Source: Terfezia claveryi | Lineage: Eukaryota > Ascomycota > Pezizomycetes > Pezizales > Pezizaceae | Reading direction: 5' to 3' | DNA: 64,000 nucleotides | Assembly: GCA_015179025.1 (NCBI GenBank) | Contig: WHUX01000029.1 | Span: 390,943-454,942, forward strand | Program-made: the position numbers and the translations under genes | Shown: piece by piece, positions 1 to 12,496 of the stretch | Layout of the letters: each line of letters opens with the position of its first letter | Position numbering within the stretch: the first letter of the stretch is position 1 | Notes under the pieces: model-generated | Databases searched by the model: none | What the model was told of the DNA's origin: nothing | Seen by the model: the letters and a program-made list of their open reading frames with translations, nothing else

Positions 1-163
1 CAGGAGACTGCGGCTGCTGATAACCAGTATGTTGAAGCTGTTGACCTTGCTGTTGCCCATCGGGGTAGACCACGCCCGAGTACTGTCTTTGTTGGTCAAG
101 GTATTGGGTTGCTTGATGCTGGGGAGGTTGGAATACATCTTGCTTTCCACTATTGTAGTCCAT
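1..163 (-). CDS. N-terminus of a Gln-rich protein, partial
   Basis: On the minus strand an ATG at 163-161 opens 54 codons that run off the window edge without a stop. The peptide starts MDYNSGKQDVFQPPQHQ and stays rich in Gln, Pro and Tyr. Just upstream the minus strand reads CCTGCAG followed by GAAAAAA and the ATG, so a 5'-UTR intron may end directly before the start. Gln/Pro/Tyr-rich cytoplasmic tails of this sort are common at the start of fungal type II membrane proteins, but the diagnostic part lies outside the window, so no function is assigned. Confidence 0.55.
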   Translation of the reverse strand, partial: MDYNSGKQDVFQPPQHQATQYLDQQRQYSGVVYPDGQQQGQQLQHTGYQQPQSP

Positions 164-1539
164 TTTTTTCCTGCAGGTAAAGGTAGGAGTTGGAACTGAA
201 TTCGAGGTTTGGTTGAATTAGCAAGGCTGAGCATCTCAAGTATATACATACGTACCAGCAGTGACCCAGATATGTTGTTCGCACTATCCAATATCAAATG
301 GCAGAATAGCTTGCCGAGGATCCAATCCACTATAGCTGTGAATATACCCAACACTGCAGCTGAGTTCGCCAAAATAACACGAAAATGAACACTCACAAAT
401 TCTTTTGCCCGACGCGCATTATACAAGCTATATACTGAGCCTGATTGCAGCACTGACTGTTCAGCCGTACGGTACACTGGCTGGAATCATGCACTTCCAT
501 AGTGACACAGTGCAAGCGCGATTTTGCTTTTGTAGGCGGCTAGCCAAGTGGGTGTGCGACACAAATTACTGTTGGTGGTACAGACAGGCAGGGCCAGAAG
601 AATATATTCGCTATGGAGTACATATGTGGGAGCTTCCATCCAATAACAATCCCTTGTCATGAGGCTTGCATGCAGGATGATGCCTGAATGAAGCCAGCCA
701 GACAACTCAGATTTTTCAACCAGCATATGAGTCTAAAATAAACATGAGTACAGTAGACCGCAGTAGCAGATGGATTCTCAACATTAAGTACAGTACCGTA
801 CAAGTACTTAGCATCTGCATCGGTATCCGGAAAAAAACGCGATTTGCTAACACTCATCATGCTTCGGTACTTGTATCAATTACCCCTCCTGAATAATTGC
901 ATTCATTCTTTGTATATATGGTGGTAACTTTAGAAGGGTCTACGGTATGGAGCGGAGGTGTGGTCGGTGAGATCGGCGTAATGATGCCCCGGTTGCCCCG
1001 GTATAAAGGATTAGCGCTAAGAATCACGGGATTGTTTTGCGGGAAACGAATGGAGGAAATTATTGGAGAAGATAGAGTACTAGGACCATAGCGATAAATC
1101 TATAGCGATATCTAGATAACTCCTGGGGAGGGGCTAGTGCAAGCCAGACTAAGATAACTCGAATAACATACTACTGTTGTCCCTGGGGGAGTTGCGGGGT
1201 CACGAACTTGCTAGACTCACCCCCACTACCTAGTCTCACGGCTCCCCGCTCACCTGTTCTTATAAGAATGAGAGAGTGGAAAAACTGCCTTGGAAACACC
1301 CTGGCCACTTTAGTGCTTCGCCAGACATTTCTGTTAAACCAAAGCACTGAGGGCCACTTTACAAAAATTCGGTCGCTGCAAGCAGATCAAGAGATCACTT
1401 ATGTATACTTATTATGTAAGCACGCTCCATGGTTAACTCCCTTCGCTTACGTAACCTCGGGCCCATCTTGGCATGAGACTAATCAATTGTACGTCTTCTC
1501 CTACTAGCACAAACAATATCGACTCCCTACGGAGTCGCC
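164..1539. other. intergenic, no gene seen
   Basis: AT-rich spacer. Short open frames occur on both strands but have no ATG context, splice pattern or family signature. At about 1189-1212 lies one copy of a GAGTTGCGRGGTCACGA-like motif that recurs at 8388 and 8509. Confidence 0.5.
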
Positions 1540-2500
1540 ACACCTCCGAGAATGTCACGCCCTCCGACACCAACGCCCACATTCCCCGGACTATCTGCAG
1601 TCTTGATACCCCCGGGATTGTTACGGTACCCCCGCCACCCCAGAACCCTCTTTAATCACCCACAGGTTCCGGCAAGACAATCTCCTCCCACTTCCCGACC
1701 AACTAATCAAAGTCCGTCTCGACAAATCCCTCCCTAGGCCTTGCAGCCCTCACCTCTCCACCACCGCCCCACCGGTGCCACCAAGAATAACTACCACTCC
1801 GCACTTGTCATATACAGCCGTAATGATGCCCGCCTCCGCTGCCTCATCTTGAGTGTCTTTGCCATCCCCTCATATTCTGCCGCGAGATACATGGGCCTCG
1901 ACTCCAAAAGCTGGGTCGCAGCTACCGGTAGAGATGAGGAGGGAGCATATACCCATGTCCTATGTCGGTGGTAAGGATGAGTATGTCAATACTATACCGG
2001 AGGGGTTTGGAGAACCGATTATACCAGTGCATGCAGATGGCCAGAGGTATCTCAATCGAGTGCCAAGTTGGATCGTAGTTGACACATGTTGTCCATCTCC
2101 CATGGGACAGAATCTGAAAGAGTTTTAATCCCGACGTACAAGTCACGTTGTCGGACCGTAACCGACTACAATTATATGCCACCCATCTCCAACCTCTCTC
2201 CAATAGTAACCACTACGATAATCCTAGAGTCAATATGTTGTGCATTCCTGAGAAACACCGCAACCCCAGGCGCGTGCTTGAGGAGTTATTCGCCGAGTTT
2301 GGGGTCACTGTACATGGCCTTAGGGGGGGCGCGGCGATGGAGGAGGAGCACATCCAATGCTAGAGCTGGCTGCGATTGTTGGGACGGAAAATGAGTTTGT
2401 AAGGAGGTGGTTGGAGGAGGAGGAACAGAAGAAGAGGAGGGAGAGGAATTTAAGGATTAGTGAGTGGTTGAATGATATTTGTGGGAGGGGTTGCGAATGA
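1540..2500 (+). pseudogene. candidate decayed or multi-exon gene, function unknown
   Basis: The stretch is more GC-rich than its surroundings and has protein-like pieces in shifting frames. The clearest are 2148-2363 (with VLEELFAEFGVTVHGLR) and 2357-2500, an ATG-to-stop frame of 47 codons containing NEFVRRWLEEEEQKKRRER. A G7 tract at about 2321-2328 lies where the first frame would have to shift into the second, which suggests a single-base slip. A GSGKT-like string follows a possible splice acceptor near 1664, but a stop follows closely. I recognise no family. It could be a gene with several introns that I cannot place rather than a pseudogene. Confidence 0.25.
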
Positions 2501-3568
2501 TGCCCAGGACCCGGCTTATTGAAAAAATACTAATGCATCCAGGTATTGTTGCTGCAAGATCATGTTTTATTGTGAATTTGGTTTTGGTGTCTTCCATTGA
2601 CGTTTAATCGCAACAAATCTATGTTGTTTCCTTTGTGGGTGTGCTGGATGTGCGAAATATGCGAACGATCCCTGCAGTCCACATGCGAAAGAATGAATGT
2701 GGGCATGCGCATGCGAATGCATCAATGTGGACATGCTCATCTGCTGACATGTTGATCTGCTGGCTTGGCTATTTTTTCGTTTGTTGATCTCCCATACAAA
2801 CCTCGATCTCTGGATTCGCTGACTGGTTATGCGCCATCCACATGCCCAAAAACGGTACGCTTTTTACAAGTGCAAAATTTCTAATGGTGCGCCACTATCA
2901 AATACCGATACCGGTATTTCATTTTACCGTAGCAACGTACTTCATCATGTACTCCGTTACTCTACATACATGTGAGGCTGGGGGTCTCGGCATTTAGTAA
3001 ATATGTACAGTACGGTCAGTTTGGTGCGTGCCAGCCAGAGTACCATATGAGAACAAAGGCGGATCCTGATCTGGCGCCATATGTTATTGATGATGGTTCC
3101 AAGGCTGTTACCGTTGGAGTCGCCCGTGATGGTACTGTACTTTTGGACACAGCGAAATTTAGACATTTAGGGAACAACTAACCCCAATCAGGGACCTGGA
3201 GCTTTAGAGTATTGATTTATTGTTGCAAAAAAGATAATAGAATGAAACATGGATATTCCCCCCCGGTATAAGAGGAATATCGCCTACATGGAAAAGGATC
3301 TCCTAGTCATATATTTCAAAATAGTAGGTGATTGGGAGCAAGGAAAAATTGCTTACGTTTGCCCAATTTTCGTGGTGACTTTTGACGCATGATTGTATAT
3401 ACCTGACGTCACATATCCATAGATCGAAAAAATCATTCTAGCTGCAACCTAAAACTAACTACCTTGTCTGACAAAAGTTACATATCAATCAGCTCATGAG
3501 GACTCCCTTATCTATACCTCCCATCACTGCTGTGTCTCCTCTTTCAGCCAAAGTTGCCAACATCTGCC
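2501..3568. other. intergenic spacer
   Basis: No gene supported. A 69-codon frame at 2972-3181 is mirrored by an equally long frame on the other strand, and neither has supporting context. The final bases before the next gene (3541-3547, CTTTCAG) could be a 5'-UTR splice acceptor. Confidence 0.4.
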
Positions 3569-3886
3569 ATGTCCTCTCCCACTCCTCATAACCACACAAT
3601 AGTCGAAGGTATCGACGTCGACGCCGCCTATGCCATCGCAATTCAAGCTAGCTCCAACCCCCCACAAATCACAGTCCCCGAAGAAGTACGGAGGCAAAAC
3701 CCCTTCATGCTAAGCCGAAAGGCCGAGGAAGAGCTAGAAGAGCGTAAACGTATCTCAAAGGAGGAGGGAAGAGGAGGGGTGGTGAGTCCGTTGGAGGTGG
3801 AGGAGATCAGGGAGAAGTATGTCAAGGTTTTGGAATATATGGAGAGTGTGCAGGGAGGCAGGAAAGAGCAAGAGGAGGGTCGATAA
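3569..3886 (+). CDS. small acidic hypothetical protein
   Basis: ATG at 3569 sits in good context (CTGCCATGTCC) and opens 105 codons to a stop at 3886. The N-terminal third (VDAAYAIAIQASS) may be partly ordered. Residues from about 50 onward are highly charged, with two Glu/Lys-rich helices (KAEEELEERKRISKEE, then EVEEIREKYVKVLEYMESV) that look like a short coiled coil. There is no signal peptide or membrane segment. Codon use and C-rich wobble positions resemble the host genes downstream. I do not recognise the family. Confidence 0.5.
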   Translation: MSSPTPHNHTIVEGIDVDAAYAIAIQASSNPPQITVPEEVRRQNPFMLSRKAEEELEERKRISKEEGRGGVVSPLEVEEIREKYVKVLEYMESVQGGRKEQEEGR

Positions 3887-4334
3887 AACTTTGGTGAGGG
3901 ATAGATCAGAGGCGGGTGTTGAAGAGCCCTGAGGCGTCAAGAAATTTCGTTGAGAGTTTAAGAGTAGGTAGTCTCGGGGATAGAAGTCTTTCCTCTGAGA
4001 CTCATTTCGGATATTCATGTGTACTTTATAGTTATCGCGAGCCGCGCTGCATCCGCTGCTCCCCCTAACCGGACAATCGTGGCCTGCAAGTCCTGCAAAT
4101 TCCCAATACATTCATATCAGCTGCTCAAATGGTTTCCAGGCTGTCTAACCACTGCCTCTGATCGAGCAATGGCGGCCTCCAATTTCTAACTGAGGAAAAA
4201 AAATAAGTCAATATATATACATGCGCAAGTTCCCCAATACCTAATACCTGGCGCCTGGAAAAATAATGATCAATAGTTTATATAGCATCCAACAATCCAG
4301 TATGTCAATCATTACTCAGCCAACGAAAGTGTGG
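3887..4334. other. convergent intergenic spacer
   Basis: About 450 bp between the convergent 3' ends of the small protein gene and the M12A protease gene. It is AT-rich and holds no gene or obvious terminator element. Confidence 0.4.
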
Positions 4335-5934
4335 CTAACAATCTTTCTTGATGGGTACTTCACCACAAAGAACACCGTTCTTGCCTCCAGAAGCCCAGTT
4401 CTCGCAGAGCTCGTTGCAAATGATACCCGGCTGTAATAATTTATTAGCATTCTGGCTGATGTCAAGCAGAATTTCTGAACTCACCTTGACGAAAACTCTG
4501 GTTTCCTGACCCCCGAAAGGAAGTCTCCACTCAGCCAACTGAGAAGCATCGAATCCTGGATTTGCCTTGTATCCAGCACGGCATGCGCACATGGTCTGAC
4601 CACCTGGTTGTGTTGTGATACAGCTGGTGGTGATATCACATTTGTTCTCTAAGGGGCTAGGGTTGCACACTGTACACTTGGTGTTCTCGATGGTGCACTT
4701 GGAGCTGCAGCCGTCACCATTGACAGTATTGCCATCGTCACACTCCTCATTGCCTTCCTTCTTGCCATTTCCACAGACTGGGTTATCACCTGGGGGACCG
4801 CCCTTGCAATCCTCGAAGTAAATATCGCAGATACGTTTGGCATCCCCGGCAGATGGGTTTGGTGTATCCCAAATGGGAACCGTGTTTCCGTTGATACCCA
4901 TGAGTGTTGGATAGAATCCTGCGGAGAAACTGTATTCCTGGTACATCATGACGGACACCATATCAATAGGTCCGGAATAGTCCAGCCAGGTGATAAATCT
5001 GAATTGACATGCCCAACCATAACAGGTAGAAGACTGGCAACATTTGTCTGGCTCTCCCGGGCAAGGACTTAGATCCGTACCGTATTTGGAGTAATCTGCC
5101 AAGGCGGAACAGTTGAAGTGCATATGCTGTTCTCTATCTGGGCGTTGATGCTCGTGTTGGAGGCCGAGAGCGTGCCCGAACTCATGGACATAGGTATTGA
5201 CGTTACAGTTCCATGTATCCAATGACATGGTAAGCTCACAGTCTTTACACCATCCGATCGGAGCTGGAATATCGCTAATTAGTAAACCGCTCCTGAGAGT
5301 AAGAATTGGATGTGGAGGAAAGCTTACCCCAGCAGGCACCTGCGCCCTCGGTATGCACGATCTTCAACGTCCCCAGCGTATATGGCTGATCTGTCGGAAT
5401 TTGCGTAAACTTGAAAAATGGAGCTGCCTTCAGCCAATGTGCTATAGCAATATCGACCATGGACTTCAAGGCTATTTCTGTAGAGGCATTATTATACTTG
5501 TACTTCAGCTCGGCGTTCGGCCATTTCTGGTCATTCCAATTTGCAAAAATTGAAATAGCACGCCTGTCAACCTCAACATACTCTTCATCTCTCGTATGAT
5601 GGTGACCTTTTCCCTTTTTCCTCTTTCCCCCCTTTTTCCCCTTTCTCCCCTGCTTGCCACTCTTTTTCTTTCTATATTTGAGGAGCTCATCCTCCTTGCC
5701 CAAATTCACATCGCCCGCGATTGCATGGCCATCTGAACTAACGTAGTAGACTACACGCTCCGTCTTGACCTGTCCATTGGTTTTAGATCGAACGTCACCC
5801 GCATCTTTCAGTTGAACGTGCAAGACTTTAAACTTTTGATTCGGCGGGATATCATCCTTATCTGCATTGATTGCAGAGACTACCAGCGGAAGAGCCAGAA
5901 ACAATATTTTCGTGAAAGTGGACGAGAGTAACAT
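4335..5934 (-). CDS. secreted astacin-like zinc metalloprotease (peptidase M12A)
   Basis: Three exons on the minus strand: 5934-5328, 5263-4485 and 4430-4335, giving 493 aa. The introns (64 and 54 nt) have GTAAGC/TTCCAG and GTGAGT/TTACAG ends with CTAAT branch sites. The start at 5934 has the context TTCACCATG. Residues 1-20 are a signal peptide (LFLALPLVVSA). Residues about 87-110 form a Lys/Arg/Gly stretch where a Kex2-type protease could remove the propeptide. The catalytic domain carries HEFGHALGLQHEHQRPDR at 229-246, which fits the astacin consensus HExxHxxGxxHExxRxDR. A Met-turn (VSVMMY) lies near 305-310. Residues about 366-394 (CGNGKKEGNEECDDGN and on) match the DUF4215 type of Cys-rich repeat, and the tail has many further Cys. 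The family hydrolyses peptide bonds; here the product is presumably extracellular. The second intron is a multiple of three and carries no stop, so a retained-intron product is possible. Confidence 0.88.
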
Positions 5935-8900
5935 GGTGAAGGAGGGGTATAAGCTCCACACTTATGGAGAGGTCTTCACGAGAGGATAATATCAGCTGGA
6001 TTCCTGAAAGAGTCCGGCCTCAATATCAAATCGTGAGGGGTACCGGTAGTGTGGAAGGGAAACATAAGTGGGGATAGTTCCTTCATATTATATATACATA
6101 TATTACGATAGCCCTCAGCTGAAGTGGCCAAAGAACGGTTGGGACTTTTCGGGTCTGAACGCATCCCTCGTAGCATGTTCATGCATCCTGCCGACTGATC
6201 CTGGCGTTCGCTTTATTCTCCAGTGAAGCTGAGTGCTATTCGAGGAGGAAAGCCCTTCAAGCTCGTTTGTCGACTTGCAATTGGTGCAGCCCCAAGGAGG
6301 GGTTGCAAAGCCCACTTGTGCATGACATTTTGAGATTTTGACTTGGGTCAAAAGATCTTGGTGTAACTGGACTACTGGTCCATGTCGTTTTGTCTGTCAG
6401 TTTATTCCACTTGTAGATAAAGCTGAATTTCCTTTATCCTAGTCATTTCCTGTTCACATTTACCATGACAGTAGAGTACAAATACTTAGCCTCGAAGCCA
6501 TGTCTTTCCCTGGTATTTTTAGGGGACTAAGTGAGGCTGAAGGAAAGAGGCTTATGTTCCTTGATACTACCGCTTGAAGCAACGATTGGTTTCTTTGATC
6601 TGCAATTGTACCGATCAGAACACACAAGCACACACTTTTGTATGGTGAATCAGCTTGCACAGTACTCATGTCTCTCACCCTCGGCAAGACTGTTACTTAG
6701 GGCGGAGCAGTCCCACTGCATGTACTTTAGCCCAAGCCCGAGCTCAAGAATTTCGATGGCTGACTCTGACTGTCAACCTGTGTTTTGTAGGTAGAAACTT
6801 GTCCACTAGAGCTAGAATTTCTGTATTTCTGTAGCAGTAACTTTTTGACCTCCTTTCTTTCAAATCTATTTTAGGTACCCCGACGAAAACAAGGCTATCA
6901 TTTCTCCTACTTGACCCCGCTTAAGTGGAGCTTTTTTTAATCCGATCCATGCACTACTTCTGTACATAGTCTCTTGGTAGTCTGGCTAGTCTCTTGGGAC
7001 GTCGGCTGTGCAGTTGACTTTGACACTTATGTTAAGTTCTCCATAGAGCTTAGCCTTTCTCACCCCCAGCTCGCTAAGGCCAGCCCTAAATCACTAGACT
7101 AAGTAATGCCTTCGCAAGTGACAATTTATTTCAATATCAATAGGCCCGTCCACATTACAAAAGCTAGACCTAAACGAATCATGTTTTAGAGATAAACCTA
7201 GTTTGGTCTGTATAAATATTGACGAAATTATGAAGTTTGGGAGCTGCAACCTTGGTTCAGTCGCCAGACTGGTAGCTTCAGCATAAACACGATTGTACGA
7301 ATAACCACAGAATGAAGAAAAAGGTTCTAAAGGTTCTGGAGAAAACTGCGGAGATAGGTGAGTAGGGGCATGACAAGGTATAGGATTTTTAGGGTTGTGT
7401 TGGGGGGGTGCGTTCGAATTGGGCTTTTATTTTGTTCGGGTTGGGAAACAAAATTTAGTTTGTGGGACTTCAGAGCTCTACTATTTACCCTGAGATACCT
7501 ACCTACAGACCCTTCGCAAAACCCCGAAATCATCACCAAAAGTGACCCTCGTAAGAAAAATGTTAAAAAATTCTATTTTGGCCAGCTACATTCGTAGGAT
7601 TTTTTTTAGGTGAAATTCTTCTCTGATTTTTGAAAGTTAGGCACAGTAGCTTAAGTCATTTCCAAAAAGCAAGATAGAGCTAAATTGTATGGGGAATCCA
7701 ACCCCACCAAGCTCAAACTTAATTCAAAAAGCTGCCCTCAAATTCACAAGATTATGCAGATGCTCACGGAGGGTACTTATGATAGGGTTTCAGAGGTTTG
7801 TGAAGAACTTTTGTCTAGGGTCTAGACCAATACAAAATATATTTGCTAGCTTACCCAAACTCCGCAAACCTCGAGAGTGGTTCCGACTTATCAAACCAGC
7901 GAACTTCTAAAGTTCTGAATTAATGAGCGCAAATGCTCTGTGCGAGTGAGTAAACATTGGATATCCAAAGCACATTTGCCCAAAATAAACTTTGCCCAAA
8001 ATGGAACTCGGTCGATGCTTAGGGAGAAATATAATATTCATAAAAGACATCGTGAGCTATATTACTTCCATACCCCAGAAATCTTACACTGGATAAAACC
8101 TCAGCTAGAAGGTTATTGGGCAAGTGTGAGTTGTGATATGTATATAAAATGTCCAACTTCGCAAAAGGTTTTCCTAAGGGATTGCCTGATTTTGATGAAT
8201 ATGCACTGGCGGATGCGTTATAGAGGATTTGGAAGGACATTCAGGGGTTGCTGTTGGAAAGCCTCTAAAGATTCTATGCCTCTGCGTGCGTTGTGGCGGG
8301 TTGGTATACAAAATACTTAGATCTGTGCTGTTTTCTCTCCGTATATATAATTATTATTATATAGCCTTGATCCTGCCTCGTGGGAGTTGCGAGGTCACGA
8401 CTCTAGTTACTTGGCGTTGTCACTCGTATACTAGCCTCTATATTAGTAAACAAACATTTTTATTCAACTTCCCGATAATCAACATAGCAACCAGTCTGTT
8501 GTATATGGGGGAAGTTACGAGGTCACGAACCACAAAAATATCAACCTGGGTACGAGGCTAGCCCATATAGGCCTCTTGGGCAAGGAATGCGACATTTTTT
8601 GGTATTATTACCTTGGTTCGAATATTAGAGGGGGATTCAAGTGGACTAGCCTCGAGCCCGTTTTGGATTCTAACCAATAATATGGCGAGCTAATTCATAA
8701 TTATGGGCCGTCGGATTTGAGAAGGCTGAGGGTTATGATGTATATTGAGGAATTCTTAGATGTCGATTGAAGAGTGCCAATCAAAGGGTACAGCTAATGT
8801 TAGGTTCACGATTGAGGGTAATCTTCACTTCACGTCTTGGCTTCAAAGAGAAGTAAATTGAGATATAAGGATTCAGATTAGGATTTCCAAGACCAAACAA

Positions 8901-10077
8901 TATCTGGGTTCGATCAACATGGATACTTTTTTATTGGAGGAGATAAGTCGAATACCTTTTTTTTTTCTTTTCTTTTTTTTTGATGCCAAGTTTATTGGAC
9001 GGTCATCTGTTTGGGTTTAAATTGGAAAGTGTAGTACTCCCGCCGGGGTAATGTCTACTATATTCGCCATGAGGGGCTTTGACTCCGAAATAATCGGGTT
9101 TCTACTCTACGCTGCCGGCTGCTTGTGAGATAGATAATACCCACGGTCAACGAGCTCTTATGAGATTGTCGTTTCCCGCGATCAATCGTAACTTGAATAC
9201 CCCTAAAAGAAGTGTATACAACCAGCAAACTTTGACAATTGGTACGGCTATGCAAAACTCAGATTGTTGATACATAGTAACACATAGTAACAGAATGATT
9301 CTCCATATAACCAGTACTACTGTACTAGTTACCCCCCTTCCCCCCCAAGACTCTCTGCTTCGGCTCGTGCAACGTGCCGCCCCTCCGCAGATATGGGCGC
9401 ACCGCTTTAAAGAAATGGCAGCTCGGACAGCGGCCTCGAGGGATGACATTGGAGGAATTCTGCAAGCTCTTTCCACACCGCCAGGGAATGGCAATGCCTT
9501 TAGCTACTATGTCCACAATCGGTACTACTGAAGTCAACTTCCTTCAAGAACTCGACATTATTTTCAGTCACTACCAGTCCCCGGATCATACGTCAGTATG
9601 TAGAGGCACACAAGAAACAAAATATGCTCGACAATTGGCTGCAACCACACTGCCCCATCACTTTCTTAGTTTTTTATTTTGTAGTTAGATCTGCGCACTA
9701 CAAGTTTTGCTATGATTGAATTCATTAGGCGCGGAATTCTCTTCACTATCGTTATACCGATTATTTTCACTATAGCCAGGGTACTTTAGCTGCGTGCAGG
9801 AATGGTCTGACAAATTCCCCGTACAGCCGGGTTTTCTATGTCGAGGTTCACTATAGCCAGGTTTGCCTGTAGTATCTTGATTCCAGTCCCAATATCTCCT
9901 AGAGTATATCTAAACCCCCAACTACCGGTAGCCTCTAATACATGCATATACATTAAATCTATTCTGGGGGGGTTCTTGATTTCGAATTACCGCGGTAATG
10001 ATATACGTGCGGGCTAGAGATCGTCACGTGGGTGGCGATTGTCACGCGGTTCATTACATTTATATAAAAGAAACAAT
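5935..10077. other. long AT-rich intergenic region with decayed fragments
   Basis: No intact gene seen. Around 7300-8340 there are short open frames in AT-rich sequence without splice or family support. Two more copies of the GTTGCGAGGTCACGA-type motif occur at 8388-8402 and 8509-8528. At 9295-9690 a GC-richer island holds overlapping frames (for example RTAASRDDIGGILQAL) that look like a decayed exon of unknown origin. Confidence 0.35.
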
Positions 10078-10245
10078 AAACTACACATTTACACAAAAGA
10101 AAAAAAAAAACTACACATTACATAAAGGAAAAGAAGGAACTACACCATTAAAAACTACACATTTACACAAAAGAAGAAAAAAAACTACACATTTACACAA
10201 AAGAAGGAAAAAAACTACACATTTACACAAAAGAGAAACGAAAAC
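10078..10245 (+). repeat. A-rich minisatellite, ~30-bp unit
   Basis: The unit CTACACATTTACACAAAAGA plus a variable A/G run is repeated about five times, with one degenerate copy lacking part of the unit near 10111-10150. Confidence 0.8.
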
Positions 10246-10316
10246 CACATCCTACCTGGTAACCACATCCTTCTCCGCAATACCCCCATCACCCAATGCT
10301 GCATATATACAATCCA

Positions 10317-10571
10317 CTACATCCTGAGACAACGCAAAAGCCCAATGTACACTTCATCCTTCATTTTCTTAACAAGGTCTGAATCCTGTTTATATCCTGC
10401 TAACGCCAGCATCTCCTGGACTGTTATCGTGCTAGTATTGAGACGCTGTATTGTGGTCCCTATCCTCTGCTCCACATATTTTCGGGTGCACTTGGAATAT
10501 GACATCTTCCAGGGAAATTTCCCCTTCTTCAACACCGTCTTAAAACAACTAATCAGCTTGTACCCCAACAA
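10317..10571 (-). CDS. hypothetical exon, unknown function
   Basis: A minus-strand open frame of 84 codons ends at 10317 and contains protein-like sequence (KFPWKMSYSKCTRKYVEQR, then TITVQEMLALAGY). No ATG starts it. Upstream, GTGAGT near 10595 and TTCTAG near 10575 are only 22 nt apart, too short for a normal fungal intron. It may be the last exon of a gene whose first part overlaps the repeat at 10610-10720, or a relic. I do not recognise it. Confidence 0.22.
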   Translation of the reverse strand: MLGYKLISCFKTVLKKGKFPWKMSYSKCTRKYVEQRIGTTIQRLNTSTITVQEMLALAGYKQDSDLVKKMKDEVYIGLLRCLRM

Positions 10572-10609
10572 CTAGAATTAATAAGAAACTCACCGACCAT
10601 GAGAGTTTA

Positions 10610-10720
10610 AAAGTTAGGCTGAGCGTAGCGGGAGTGGAGCGGGGGCTCAGCAGGAAAGTAGCGGGAGCGGAGCAGGGGCGCAGCAGGAGTGTAGCGGGAG
10701 CGTAGCAGAGCGGGTAACCG
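10610..10720. repeat. degenerate GC-rich repeat
   Basis: AGCGGGAGCGGAGCAGG-like words recur six or so times with variation (GTAGCGGGAGCG, GAGCGGGGGC, GCAGCAGGAG). Confidence 0.6.
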
Positions 10721-10865
10721 TGACTGAAGGGATTGAAAAGGAGCTGAAGGCGTAGCATAGTGGACTGGGAGATGTTGTGTCGGATAATGTGAATGTGTAT
10801 AAGAAGCATGTATTCTTCAAGACCTTATATAGTCTTGCCAACTTGCCTCTATGTAATACAGTCAT

Positions 10866-12496
10866 GTGGTATTACAGGATACTCCTCCTAAAACCTAGTC
10901 TAGTTGCACAACACCCCTCCAGCCAGACTAAAGCATGGGATGGGGTATACAGATGATGCTTGATACAAGTATACCAGATATAAGGAATATCTTCAGATCT
11001 CTGTTGATATAATACATGAACCCTATATATGGCATGATTTCATCAGCAAGAAATATTATTTGCGTCCTGTGCGTCAGACGCATAGGACGCACAGGACGAT
11101 AACTCTAAATCTTGACGCCAAGTGTGCTCCCGCTCATGGGACGCAACACAAGCGCTTGGGATCTAGCCTCGTATAAACCAGTCTTAATATATTTGGGAAG
11201 CGATTCGGACACATCGACAGGGGCCTGTCACCTTTCCTACAGAGGAAAGGTAACAGCAGGCTACTTTTGAATGCAGACAAGAGGCTCATCATGACAAGTT
11301 ATTATTATCTCACTATCACTCAACTAACTAATACAACTATAAAAGTACCATATCAAGTACCTATCAACACAAACTCTATATCAATACAAATACCATAGTT
11401 AGTATGAATTCCTAAAATACTCTATCAATACAAGTACCATAGCTAGTAGCTTAGCTCTCCGAATTGTTTGATAGAACCTGATACTATTGATTCAGATTAC
11501 AAAGACCCAGAGCTACTATAGGATTGTAGAACAGATACATTATGAAAGTACTTCCTAGATTGGTTATAGAAGGGAGTTCTAGTGTATAGGCATAACTTTC
11601 TGAAATATCCGTAAAGTTAATATATCACTTGAAGTGATTATAAATGAATATAAATGTAACAAAAAAAACTAATAAACAAGTAAATATCACAAACCCATCC
11701 TAAAGTATATGAAAAGCAAGTAAATCTAAATGAGCTTTGCATTGGGATGTGATAGTACTTGTGGAGTATGTTGTTGGGATGTACAAGTTAGATGATTAAG
11801 CTCAAGAGAGGCAATAGTACCAATTTCTTGGTACTCCACTTATGGCTTCAGAAAGTGAATTATAATGTATAATAAGTAGTAATAGATCAGTTCAAGTTAT
11901 CTAAGGTGTACGATTATACAGAAGAAACCTTTAGATAGATACTGAATGTATTACGAACTCTCCTAGATCATGACCAAGACCTCGATTCTGACTATGACTA
12001 TGACCCTGGTCTCGGTATAGCTAGCAACCAATGCACTCGCTGGCCAAAAAGTATTATTAGAAGCGTATGGTAATTCATCTGCCACCCGGTTTACGGTACC
12101 AAGCCATACAAAATCTACCTCTATCCTTTTCCCATGCTACGTATACCCACGGATGCCCGGACCGTGGCGGCTACCAGTGCCGGTAGTGGTGGGTTGCCTG
12201 AGCAGTATCTGACGGCCTTCTACCCAAGTTGTCTCCCACAAGCGAATGGAACAACCATTGAGGAACCAATGAGCTATACGGGATATGTAGCTGTGAGGGC
12301 TGTTATTAGGGGATTGTCTGGAACAGAGATGATTGGGAGTACTTACAGGTGGACCTTCAGTAGCTGTCTATGGTGATGCTTGTGGATTCATGCAATCGGA
12401 GTGGAAATCTATGTACGTCTTCCAAACTGTTTTGGATTGTATGAGCTAGTTGGTGCTGATAAATTGCAACAGATTCGACTTACCCCAGGTGAGGAC
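10866..12496. other. AT-rich spacer left of the retrotransposon block
   Basis: No gene supported. It holds the hairpin at 11063-11098 and low-complexity AT sequence from 11290 to 12000. An 80-codon frame at 12134-12376 has a plausible ATG but no recognisable content; it lies immediately left of the Copia LTR and may be a fragment of the insertion target. Confidence 0.4.
11063..11098. repeat. perfect 13-bp inverted repeat (hairpin)
   Basis: CGTCCTGTGCGTC at 11063-11075 is exactly inverted at 11086-11098, with a 10-nt loop that itself contains another GACGCA word. Confidence 0.85.

Noticed and set aside
1655..1700. Walker A-like GSGKT after a possible splice acceptor
   Set aside because: A stop follows within about a dozen codons and no upstream exon or other kinase motif was found.
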